From JBCDGZ01 sp038750655 (GTDB lineage: Bacteria; Bacteroidota; Bacteroidia; Chitinophagales; Saprospiraceae), in the NCBI GenBank assembly GCA_038750655.1, contig JBCDGZ010000181.1, forward strand, positions 1 through 12,504: 12,504 nucleotides of DNA, in the 5' to 3' direction. Below, one piece after another: positions 6,244 through 12,504 of this stretch. The notes beneath the pieces are model-generated. The model saw nothing but the letters and a program-made list of their open reading frames with translations, was not told the origin of the DNA and did no database searches. Both the position numbers and the translations under genes were made by a program. Position 1 is the first letter of the stretch. Every line of letters begins with the position of its first letter.

Positions 6244-7827
6244 CTATCCTGCTTCCGGTAGCCGTAGGGCGTACTCGGCCTGAGGAACTTCTTCACCGAT
6301 CAAGTCTTCGAGCAAAAAAAGGAGGTCTTCTAGCTCGTAGGACTGGGGCAATAGTTGTCGCTGAATCAGGGTTGCTGGTGTGAAGTTGATGTCCTGTTGA
6401 AGGCACCATTGCTTGTGGCTTTTTAGGCGAGCCAGGTGGGCGGCTTGTTCTTCGAGGCCCCACCGGCTTCGCCAGCGTTCCAAATCATAATGTGCAAACC
6501 AATCCGCCATCGCCCCCACAAAGGCTTCCCACCCCCGAGCCCGATAAACCTCGGTCGCCTGCAAGGCGATGCGCCGCGAAACATCCTGCGGATCATCCAG
6601 AAAAATATTGAAATGCAGCTCTAGGCAAAGCCGATCACCGTAGCGTTGCAGGATTTTTTGGTAACTTTCGAAAGCAGCTTTGCAGTAACTGCATAAAGGA
6701 TTGGTGATGACTTGCAGGCGGAAGGCCGACTCTGGGTTGCCCAGCAGTAGCGCATCATTGGCCGCCGAACCAGCCTGCGGCTCCTGAGACAGCAAGAACT
6801 CAAAAATCGTCGGATTGCGCTTGAACCGAGCCAGCTGTAGGCTGACAGCTGCTAATCGCTGCTGTTGATGCAGTAACGGCTTGACGAGATACCAGAACAG
6901 GGCCGCTAGAGCTACACTCGCTCCCAGGTGGCCGAAAACCTCTAGCTCTGGCATCGTCAAGGGTTGTCGAAAGACTAGTAGTAACACGAGCTGTGTACTG
7001 AGGACGGCGACTAAGCCCAGACACAAAGTACACCATTGCTTAAGCACCCGCCATTGATAGAGTAGAGAGTACAGGATGATCGGCCCGCTGCTAATGCCTA
7101 AACAGAAGAATAGGCCATAGTGAAAGGGCGCGAAGCAGAGCACTGCACTGGTGCTCATAAAATAGACCAGCGCCAGATCGCTCAGTGGAATACCTGCAAT
7201 GACTGCTCCCCTGGATGCTAGCACGGCTGTACAACTATTCTGCTCGCCGCCACTACTACAAAACCGATTGATTAGATCAGATTGGTGCCCTAATTGGGTT
7301 CGAATGATAGTAATGGCCAGCCCCAGTCCCAGAAAGGAAAGCAAGGTGTACAGGAGATGTACCTGATCGGGACTGCGACTGGCGAGACTGAAGAAGAGGA
7401 GTAAAATGGCCGCTAAATAGAGCAGCTGTGATTTTTGGGGGTTGGTCAGTGAGGGACGCTCATTTTTGTCCACAGCCAATACCAATCCTTCCCAGCTTTC
7501 TAGGAATTCCCCTTTGGATAGTTGGCCTTGTTGAGTTTCTGTTTCTACAAAAAGGGTTGGTCCTTCTTGTTTTACCCAAGCTAATTCCTGTGGCTGACCA
7601 GGAGCTTGAACAATAGCCAAGAAACGGTCTGGCAATTCTTCTAAACTTTCTTTGGGAACAACAGCAGCAATGTGCTCCACACCAAAAAAATCCATCGTAT
7701 CGGTAATCGCACGAAGACTAGGATAATCAGGATGTGCCTTGAGTTGAAGTTGCCATTCCTGTCGATCCAAATGGTATTGATTGTCCTTGAGATAGGCATA
7801 GACAAGCCGTGCTAATGTTTTCTTCAT
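6244..7827 (-). CDS. C39-like / VKOR / DsbA-like thioredoxin fusion membrane protein
   Basis: This 527-residue, three-part protein probably forms disulfides in exported peptides. Residues 1-120 resemble a C39-type peptidase domain (HPDYPSLRAITDTMDFFGVE) but have no catalytic Cys; the first Cys of the protein is 190. Residues about 133-318 are a multi-helix membrane domain of the vitamin K epoxide reductase family, with loop cysteines Cys190 and Cys199 and the quinone-site pair Cys266-Thr-Leu-Cys269. Residues about 335-527 are a DsbA-like thioredoxin fold with Cys379-Ser-Tyr-Cys382 and the cis-Pro loop Thr483-Pro484. Electrons would pass from substrate thiols through the thioredoxin pair and the VKOR pairs to quinone. 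The gene directly precedes a Cys-rich GG-leader peptide, its likely substrate. The C39-like part may recognise the leader instead of cutting it; that is inference. Confidence 0.9.
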   Translation of the reverse strand: MKKTLARLVYAYLKDNQYHLDRQEWQLQLKAHPDYPSLRAITDTMDFFGVEHIAAVVPKESLEELPDRFLAIVQAPGQPQELAWVKQEGPTLFVETETQQGQLSKGEFLESWEGLVLAVDKNERPSLTNPQKSQLLYLAAILLLFFSLASRSPDQVHLLYTLLSFLGLGLAITIIRTQLGHQSDLINRFCSSGGEQNSCTAVLASRGAVIAGIPLSDLALVYFMSTSAVLCFAPFHYGLFFCLGISSGPIILYSLLYQWRVLKQWCTLCLGLVAVLSTQLVLLLVFRQPLTMPELEVFGHLGASVALAALFWYLVKPLLHQQQRLAAVSLQLARFKRNPTIFEFLLSQEPQAGSAANDALLLGNPESAFRLQVITNPLCSYCKAAFESYQKILQRYGDRLCLELHFNIFLDDPQDVSRRIALQATEVYRARGWEAFVGAMADWFAHYDLERWRSRWGLEEQAAHLARLKSHKQWCLQQDINFTPATLIQRQLLPQSYELEDLLFLLEDLIGEEVPQAEYALRLPEAG

Positions 7828-8209
7828 TATATTGTTAGATTATCTTTGGTTTGGTGCATACGCCAGCTACCCACAAGCTGGACTTGTGAACAAAGGAAGC
7901 CTACTTGTTGAGCCATAAGCATAGCTGCTCGCGGTATTCGTCACCAGCAGGCATGGCTTTAGCGCCCCTGTAAACAGCGATAAATTTGATTTTTGACAAT
8001 TAGATTACCAGGCGAAGAGAATAGTGTGACCGAAATGGAGGTGTGTGACTTGTGGTGGAGTGGATAGGGTTGAAAGATGTGATGAGGTGGATGTTACAAA
8101 TATAGATAGAATTCGTTTTAGATGCTGCTTGCTCTATTTAACGGCAGTATTTCATAAGTAACCGGCATTGATTATTTAGGAAAAGGGGAGTTTAAACACT
8201 GCCTTATCT
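7828..8209. other. 382-bp intergenic/leader region upstream of the VKOR fusion gene
   Basis: No convincing gene is present. On the minus strand a perfect TATATTTG -7-like box (8104-8097) could start a leader of about 265 nt into the VKOR gene, but no good -33 box is seen. On the plus strand TAAATTTG (7981-7988) has TTTA 19 bp upstream, with no plus-strand gene to serve. Near the FeS-BCP-like gene stop, GGCAGTATTT (8143-8152) and AAACACTGCC (8194-8203) pair in 9 of 10 positions with a 41-nt loop and may act as a loose terminator. The part nearest the VKOR start (7860-7980) is more GC-rich and has hairpins, listed separately. A 32-codon open stretch at 7901-7999 on the minus strand is probably not a gene. 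Confidence 0.5.
7863..7888 (-). promoter_or_regulatory. Two overlapping, mutually exclusive hairpins in the VKOR leader
   Basis: CCAGCT (7863-7868) pairs with AGCTGG (7876-7881), and CACAAG (7872-7877) pairs with CTTGTG (7883-7888). Both are perfect 6-bp stems with loops of 7 and 5 nt. They share bases 7876-7881, so only one can form at a time. This is the layout of a switchable leader, located 36-61 nt before the VKOR start codon. Any regulatory role is inferred. Confidence 0.4.
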
Positions 8210-9688
8210 TCACAACTGCTCCAAATACTCCTCCGCTGTCGTCAGCAGTTGATTTTGTTTTTCCGGCGACATCTTATCGAAACTACGGACCAGCATTCCG
8301 AGCCTGGGATTTTTGGTGAAAAAATCGCGATGGACGTGCATGAACCGCCAGAAGAGGGCATCCCAGATGCCTTGCCAATCGCCGTTTTTGTAATCACTCA
8401 TCTTTTTGAGGTAATTGCTGCCGCTGATGTAAGGCTTAGTGGACATTAGGCCACCGTCGGCAAACTGGCTCATGCCGTAAACATTGGGCACCATCACCCA
8501 ATCGTAGGCGTCAATAAAAAGCTCCATAAACCAACGGTAAACCTCATCTGGATCGAACTCGCAAAGCATCATAAAATTCCCCAAGACCATCAATCTTTCG
8601 ATATGGTGGCAATAGCCCGTTTTGAGCACTTTTTGAATGGTGAGATCAAGGGGCGCTATGCCGGTGCTGCCGTCGTAGAATGAAGCCGGAATTTTGCGCT
8701 CGAACTGCCAGTAATTGCGAGTCCGCTCCTCACTGCCCTTGCACTCGTAGACGCCCCGGATAAATTCCCGCCAGCCAATGATCTGCCGGACAAAGCCCTC
8801 CGTCGAATTGAGCGGAATATCGTGCTCGGCAGCAAACTGCAAGCTCCGCCCTACCACCTGCGGCGGCGTCAGCAGGCCAATATTCAGCATGGGCGTCAGC
8901 ACGCTATGGTGCAAAAAATACTCCTCCGCCACAATCGCATCCTCGTAGGGACCAAACTCCGCAAAACGCTGCTGCAAAAACTGCTCTAACCAGGCCTCCG
9001 CCTCCTCAAACGTACTGGCGTAGTAAGGCGAGGCCGACAGCTCCCCGTAGTTGTCCGCAAAATGAGCCTCTACATAGCCACAAGCCTCCTCGTAATAGGC
9101 ATTGCTGGCCGGAAACTGAAGCGTTGGGGGGACCTTCTTCCGGGGGTACTTCTTGCGGTTGTCGGCATCGTAGCTCCACTTGCCGCCAATGGGCTTGTCC
9201 TCGCCTTCCAGCAAAATGCCGAGGCGCTTGCGCTGCTCGATGTAGAATTTGGTTTGGAAAAATTTCTTCTTATCCTTCCGAAAAAAGGAGGCCAGCTCGT
9301 CCGGGGTATTGATAAATAGGGGAGAGGTCACTTGCGCTAACTGTAGGCCCGCCCGCTCCGCACTTTCTCTGATTCGGCGACCTAGCCAACTGTCCGTTGG
9401 GTCGATATAATGAACCGTCGTCACTCCTTGTTCGGCCAGCTCCGCGATCAATTTTCGCACATCGCTGCGCTCCTCCATCGCCTCCACATAATGCACCTCC
9501 AGGCCCTTATCCTCCAAATACTGCTTATAAAAACGCATACTGGCTCGATGCAGCGCCAGCTTCTGCTTGTGAAAAGGATATTGTCGGAAGAACAGCCATT
9601 CCTCGATGAGAAATACCGGATGGCCATTCTCCGCCAGCGGGCTTTCGGCGAACAGTTGATGCGGAAAGATCAGATTAACCGAGGTCAT
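8210..9688 (-). CDS. Photolyase-related flavoprotein of the PhrB/FeS-BCP type, apparently without the Fe-S cysteines
   Basis: The protein has 492 residues from the ATG at 9688 (MTSVNLIFPHQLF), the usual family N-terminus. The frame is open to 9793, but the extra segment lies over the DUF2256 gene and looks like translation of that gene in another frame. Family landmarks are GGKWSYDADNRKKYP (168-182), GFVRQIIGWREFIRGVY (298-314), the TGYCHHIERLMVLGNF helix (357-372) and PNVYGMSQFADGG (401-413) with TKPY. Relatives repair (6-4) photoproducts or act as blue-light receptors using FAD. In PhrB-type proteins four Cys hold a [4Fe-4S] cluster. Here the first position reads PLDL (346-349), and the C-terminal Cys-rich loop is replaced by the short MSDYKNGDWQGIWDALFW. 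The four Cys present (203, 316, 360, 376) lie elsewhere. It overlaps the DUF2256 stop by 14 bp. Confidence 0.88.
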   Translation of the reverse strand: MTSVNLIFPHQLFAESPLAENGHPVFLIEEWLFFRQYPFHKQKLALHRASMRFYKQYLEDKGLEVHYVEAMEERSDVRKLIAELAEQGVTTVHYIDPTDSWLGRRIRESAERAGLQLAQVTSPLFINTPDELASFFRKDKKKFFQTKFYIEQRKRLGILLEGEDKPIGGKWSYDADNRKKYPRKKVPPTLQFPASNAYYEEACGYVEAHFADNYGELSASPYYASTFEEAEAWLEQFLQQRFAEFGPYEDAIVAEEYFLHHSVLTPMLNIGLLTPPQVVGRSLQFAAEHDIPLNSTEGFVRQIIGWREFIRGVYECKGSEERTRNYWQFERKIPASFYDGSTGIAPLDLTIQKVLKTGYCHHIERLMVLGNFMMLCEFDPDEVYRWFMELFIDAYDWVMVPNVYGMSQFADGGLMSTKPYISGSNYLKKMSDYKNGDWQGIWDALFWRFMHVHRDFFTKNPRLGMLVRSFDKMSPEKQNQLLTTAEEYLEQL

Positions 9689-9824
9689 AATTTTTGTTTT
9701 TGTTTCTTCGGCAGCGTTCGCTGCAATATTTAACTTCATCCCATACCTTTGCCCACTTCTTGCGCCATTTGAAGGGGCGCTGGCAGACGGCACATATTTT
9801 TTCGGGCAAGTGTTGCTTTTTCAT
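9675..9824 (-). CDS. DUF2256 small zinc-ribbon protein
   Basis: This 49-residue protein reads MKKQHLPEKICAVCQRPFKW, then RKKWAKVWDEVKYCSERCRR, with a short Asn/Lys-rich tail. The pattern is the DUF2256 consensus (lP.KiC.vC.rpF.WRkKW...Wd.VkYCSerCR). Two CxxC/CxxxC pairs (Cys11, Cys14, Cys34, Cys38) should bind one zinc ion. The family's function is not known. Members are often next to or fused with photolyase/cryptochrome genes, as here. The ATG overlaps the stop of the upstream photolyase gene (ATGA), and its own stop lies 14 bp inside the next photolyase-like gene. Both overlaps point to coupled translation and a shared function. It is easily missed because of its size and because the downstream reading frame can be extended over it. 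Confidence 0.93.
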   Translation of the reverse strand: MKKQHLPEKICAVCQRPFKWRKKWAKVWDEVKYCSERCRRNKNKNYDLG

Positions 9825-11326
9825 CGCTTGCGTTTTTTCTTTTTGCGTAGATTTTCCTCTCTGGGGCTTTTGCGGCGGGTATGGGTTTTCAGAATGCGCT
9901 GCCCCTCCCGCTTCACGGTCCGATGGCCGCGGTGCCCCCAGATTTTATCCCGCGCCTTCTTCGCCGACTCCTCTAAATCGACAATCGGCGCTGGGTAGTC
10001 CTTGCCGATGGTGATGCCGTAAAACTGATGCTCCATTGCCGTCATTTTCCAGGGCTCGTGGATAAATTCTGTACCCAGATTGCTCAGCTCTGGCACCCAT
10101 TTTTTGATGAACAGCCCCTCTGGATCATGGTCCTTGGACTGCTTGACGGGGTTATAGATGCGGATGGTGTTGACCCCTGTGGTTCCGGCCTGCATTTGAA
10201 ACTGTGGATAATGGATGCCCGGTTCGTAGTCCAGAAACTGGTTGGCCAGGTGGTAGACACCGCGCCGCCAGTCCTGATCGAGCTGATGGCAGAGGAAGGA
10301 GACCAGCATGGCTCGCATGCGAAAGTTGATCCAACCGGTGGCGGTCACGCAGCGCATGCAGGCATCGACGAGGGGGTAGCCGGTCTGGCCCTGCTTCCAG
10401 GCTTCGACGAAGTCGGGGCGCTCCTCGTGTTCCAGCAGCTCGAAACCTCGGTTGATACAGCGGGTTTCGTAGTCGCATTCGACCTCAAATTTTTGGATGA
10501 AATGGCAGTGCCACTTGAGGCGACTGAGAAAGGAGGTGAAGGCTAGTTTGTAGGCTTTGCGATTGGGATGCAGCTGTACGTAGTGGCAGACCTGTCGGAT
10601 GCTGAGGTTGCCCCAGGCCAGATAGGGGGAGACGCGTCCGCAGGAGGTGCGACTGGCCAGCGGTTTGGACAGTCGGCGGTGGTAGTTGAAGCCGCGGCCT
10701 TCGACGAAGCTTCTGAGGTAGCGGAAGGCGTTTTGCTCGCCGGCGGGCTGGTAGGCAGCCGGGTAGTCTTGCAGGAGATCGAGCAGGCTAGAGGGGAGGG
10801 GAAAGGGATGATCTAGCGGAGGCAGCTCCGCGGTGGTGTAAGTATTGGCAATAATAGGCTGATTCATAGTGGCGTACCACTGCTTGTCCCAGCCCTTGCG
10901 GTTGCGAATCCCTCTGACGATGCCATCCCGCTGGAATTCTTGCCATTTGATGTCGTTGTTGCGCAGCAGGCGTCGTAGTTTTTTGTCGCGGTCCCAACTA
11001 AGTTGAATGCCCGTTTCCTGGTGGCTATAGACCGTTTTGATCTCAAAAGCCTGGATGAGGTAGAGGAGGGCCTGTACGGCTTCGGCGTACAGCAGCTCGA
11101 CGCGGCGATTGAGGGGATGTAGACGCTCGTTGATGGCCTGGATAGAGTGGTAGACGAATTGCAGGTGCCGGGTCGAGGTGTCGGGGTATTGGATCAGGCT
11201 GGGCTCGAAGAGGTAGAGGAGGAGGTAGGGGTGTTCGTCTTGTTCGGCGGCTTGCAGGGGCGCGTGGTCCTGGGTCCGCAGGTCGCGTTTCAACCATACT
11301 ATATTGATGCGTGGTCGCTGATTCAT
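9821..11326 (-). CDS. Cryptochrome/DNA photolyase family protein
   Basis: This 501-residue FAD-binding protein has an N-terminal Rossmann-like photolyase domain (INIVWLKRDLRTQDHAPL, residues 7-24, to about 140) and a C-terminal FAD domain (about 200-445). Conserved parts include SFVEGRGFNYHRRLSKPLAS (206-225), FTSFLSRLKWHCHFIQ (263-278), GYPLVDACMRCVTATGWINF (316-335), RMRAMLVSFLC and RIYNPVKQSKDHDPEGLFI. It should repair UV pyrimidine dimers or sense blue light. Aligned by eye to E. coli PhrB, the Trp next to flavin (W382) corresponds to Phe376, W384 to Met378 and the flavin-N5 Asn378 to His372, so this is not a standard class I CPD enzyme. The tail (456-501) is very Lys/Arg-rich and may bind DNA. 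It starts 6 bp after the DUF2805 gene and overlaps the DUF2256 gene by 4 bp. Confidence 0.92.
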   Translation of the reverse strand: MNQRPRINIVWLKRDLRTQDHAPLQAAEQDEHPYLLLYLFEPSLIQYPDTSTRHLQFVYHSIQAINERLHPLNRRVELLYAEAVQALLYLIQAFEIKTVYSHQETGIQLSWDRDKKLRRLLRNNDIKWQEFQRDGIVRGIRNRKGWDKQWYATMNQPIIANTYTTAELPPLDHPFPLPSSLLDLLQDYPAAYQPAGEQNAFRYLRSFVEGRGFNYHRRLSKPLASRTSCGRVSPYLAWGNLSIRQVCHYVQLHPNRKAYKLAFTSFLSRLKWHCHFIQKFEVECDYETRCINRGFELLEHEERPDFVEAWKQGQTGYPLVDACMRCVTATGWINFRMRAMLVSFLCHQLDQDWRRGVYHLANQFLDYEPGIHYPQFQMQAGTTGVNTIRIYNPVKQSKDHDPEGLFIKKWVPELSNLGTEFIHEPWKMTAMEHQFYGITIGKDYPAPIVDLEESAKKARDKIWGHRGHRTVKREGQRILKTHTRRKSPREENLRKKKKRKR

Positions 11327-11332
11327 CTCCTC

Positions 11333-11605
11333 TTATCGCTTGGAGATTTTGTTGTTGCTGATAGCGCGTTGCCGCGAGCATTTGAAGCGGCTGATTTCAG
11401 GATTGCGCTTTTTGAGGTGTTTTTGGCTGATGCGCTGCGCGCGCTTGCGCCAGAGCTTGAAGCTTTTGCGCTTGAGGTTGTTGCGCATCAGCTTGATGAC
11501 TTCGCCTTCGCTGAGGTTGAATTGAAAGCGGATGGCCTCGAAGGGGGTACGGTCTTCCCAGGCCATTTCGATGATGCGATCCAGTTCTTCTTCCGTAAAC
11601 TCCAT
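11333..11605 (-). CDS. DUF2805 / TIGR03643 family small protein
   Basis: This is a 90-residue basic protein from the ATG at 11605. The frame continues to 11722, but MEFTEEELDRIIEMAWEDRT is the usual family start and the extra stretch overlaps the upstream gene. It continues PFEAIRFQFNLSEGEVIKLM, NLKRKSFKLWRKRA and KHLKKR, all close to the DUF2805/TIGR03643 consensus. The middle looks like a helix-turn-helix (LSEGEVIKLMRNNL), so DNA binding is possible, but the function is unknown. The family recurs beside photolyase and DUF2256 genes, as in this window. It is the first gene of the block, ending 6 bp before the photolyase start. The tail from residue 71 is not conserved as far as I can tell. 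Confidence 0.88.
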   Translation of the reverse strand: MEFTEEELDRIIEMAWEDRTPFEAIRFQFNLSEGEVIKLMRNNLKRKSFKLWRKRAQRISQKHLKKRNPEISRFKCSRQRAISNNKISKR

Positions 11606-11687
11606 AGTAGCAAGGGTTTTTAGTACACCTGCAATGTTAACAGCAATTGGAGAGCTTGGTTGAAAAATTGGGTGGGAATATTCCGCG

Positions 11688-12314
11688 CTAGACCAGATCG
11701 TCCTCGTCGAGATTTTCTGCATTGACTAGATTCTCGTCGTATTCTGTAAAACCACTATTGAGAAACTCATCAAAGGCAGGGTGCATCCGCAAATAGGCCA
11801 GCATATCATGGTTGAGGATCATCTCCTCGTTTTGCAGGTGGTATTTCACCGCTTTTTGGAGGCTGTCAAATCCTGCTTTTGCTTCTTCTTTAATTGAATA
11901 AGCGCAGGCCATGTGGAAGTAGATTTCGGGATCCTCGGGGGCCATAATTAGTGCTTCTTCGAAGTGTTTCAGGGCCGATTTCATGTCGTATTCGTTGAGT
12001 TCAGCCAGGCCCAATTTTTTAGCTTTATTCTTCGGTTTTTTGGGCATAGAGCCGAATCTGACCGGTATGCCTTGTTGCAGCATTTCCCCATCCTTACTCA
12101 AATCCAGCACCACCTGCATACTTTGATCGATTCGAGTGGTCAGGATATAGCGGTGGTTATGCCCTTTTTCCATCACAGTAAAATAGTGGTTGGTCCCCCA
12201 AACGGAGGACTTTTTAGAGACGATGTGGCCATTGACGATGACCGTTTCTTGACCTAGCCAGTTGTTGTGAAATTCAATGATGGTGTTGTCTAATTTCAGT
12301 TTGTGGTATTGCAT
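11688..12314 (-). CDS. TPR-repeat protein with N-terminal beta-rich domain, unknown function
   Basis: The protein has 208 residues from the ATG at 12314 (MQYHKLKLDNTIIEFHNNWL). An in-frame ATG at 12407 would add 31 residues. It is preceded by AAGGAGGT at 12417-12410, but only 3 nt separate GGAGG from that ATG, so the start is uncertain. Residues 1-90 are beta-rich and look like a small membrane-free domain (GQETVIVNGHIVSKKSS, NHRYILTTRID, MQVVLDLSKDGEML). After a Lys-rich linker (PKKPKNKAKK), residues 100-165 form about two TPR helical hairpins (EYDMKSALKHFEEALIMAPE, EIYFHMACAYS). The end is acidic (ENLDEDDLV). There is no signal peptide. A protein-protein contact role is likely. The 82-bp gap and separate function suggest it is not part of the photolyase operon. 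Confidence 0.8.
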   Translation of the reverse strand: MQYHKLKLDNTIIEFHNNWLGQETVIVNGHIVSKKSSVWGTNHYFTVMEKGHNHRYILTTRIDQSMQVVLDLSKDGEMLQQGIPVRFGSMPKKPKNKAKKLGLAELNEYDMKSALKHFEEALIMAPEDPEIYFHMACAYSIKEEAKAGFDSLQKAVKYHLQNEEMILNHDMLAYLRMHPAFDEFLNSGFTEYDENLVNAENLDEDDLV

Positions 12315-12409
12315 CGTTTTTTGTTGCTTAATTTTAAGTAAAGCCCAGAAGTTAGCCTCCCACTTTTCGGTCAACGAATTAGCTCGAATGCTGTACTTTT
12401 CACGCATTT

Positions 12410-12417
12410 ACCTCCTT
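12410..12417 (-). promoter_or_regulatory. Strong Shine-Dalgarno-like sequence upstream of the TPR gene
   Basis: AAGGAGGT on the minus strand is a near-perfect anti-SD complement, unusual among the A-rich starts of the other genes here. It lies just before the in-frame ATG at 12407, with short spacing, and favours the longer start for the TPR gene. It may also be chance. Confidence 0.35.
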
Positions 12418-12504
12418 CGTTATCTCACTGAATTCGGGAATTAATGATTTGAGCAGAACTAAAGATAATTTTTTCGCCCTACTTTCCATCCAATTATACG
12501 GCAA

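Noticed and set aside
7981..7988. Plus-strand promoter-like TAAATTTG with TTTA 19 bp upstream
   Set aside because: No plus-strand gene or RNA structure follows before the antisense strand of the FeS-BCP-like gene. In AT-rich DNA the match may be chance.
9397..9733. Plus-strand open frames of 70 and 107 codons opposite the FeS-BCP-like gene
   Set aside because: They are antisense to conserved coding sequence, have biased composition and show no recognisable domain.
9689..9793. N-terminal extension of the FeS-BCP-like protein to 9793
   Set aside because: The extra 35 residues are a shifted-frame translation of the DUF2256 gene. The family start MTSVNLIFPHQLF lies at 9688.
11675..11684. Perfect palindrome GGAATATTCC just downstream of the TPR gene stop
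   Set aside because: It has no loop or T-run for a terminator, and a 10-bp AT-rich palindrome is not rare. I see no second copy nearby.
11606..11722. N-terminal extension of the DUF2805 protein to 11722
   Set aside because: The family begins at MEFTEEELDRIIEMAWEDRT, and the extension would overlap the end of the TPR gene.

Overview
The window looks like a Bacteroidota chromosome segment of moderate GC content. The signs are A-rich translation starts with little Shine-Dalgarno signal, promoter-like TAnnTTTG boxes, a double-glycine-leader peptide next to a C39-like/VKOR/thioredoxin fusion, and the photolyase + DUF2256 + DUF2805 gene set. A member of the Saprospiria is my best guess, by inference only. 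Every gene I accept is on the minus strand, so transcription runs from high to low coordinates. I see no rRNA, tRNA, IS element or CRISPR array.

From right to left there are four blocks. (1) 11688-12314: a small TPR-repeat protein. (2) 8210-11605: a tightly packed DNA-repair/light-response operon. It runs DUF2805 (TIGR03643-type) protein, a photolyase/cryptochrome, a 49-residue DUF2256 zinc-ribbon protein overlapping both neighbours, and a photolyase-related flavoprotein of the PhrB/FeS-BCP type that seems to have lost the iron-sulfur cysteines. (3) 4954-7827: a peptide cassette. It holds a large membrane protein (C39-like domain + VKOR + DsbA-like thioredoxin), a 64-residue Cys-rich precursor with a GG leader, a hairpin terminator, and a secreted two-lobed retropepsin-like aspartyl protease. 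A 382-bp leader/intergenic region with alternative hairpins precedes it. (4) 1-4811: an ABC-2 type efflux operon: TetR-family repressor, TolC-like outer-membrane protein, HlyD-like lipoprotein adaptor, two ATP-binding proteins corresponding to the two halves of E. coli YbhF, and a DUF2141 protein cut by the window edge. No permease gene lies inside the window.

In block 3 the likely logic is that the peptide is exported and cut after GG, the VKOR-thioredoxin enzyme forms its disulfides, and the C39-like domain may hold the leader. The protease is a possible partner, but no exporter is present here. In block 4 a near-identical palindrome lies both at the tetR start and in the tetR-tolC gap, which gives a simple autoregulatory circuit. 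The two ATPases have complementary defects, which predicts a heterodimer with one working and one degenerate ATP site.
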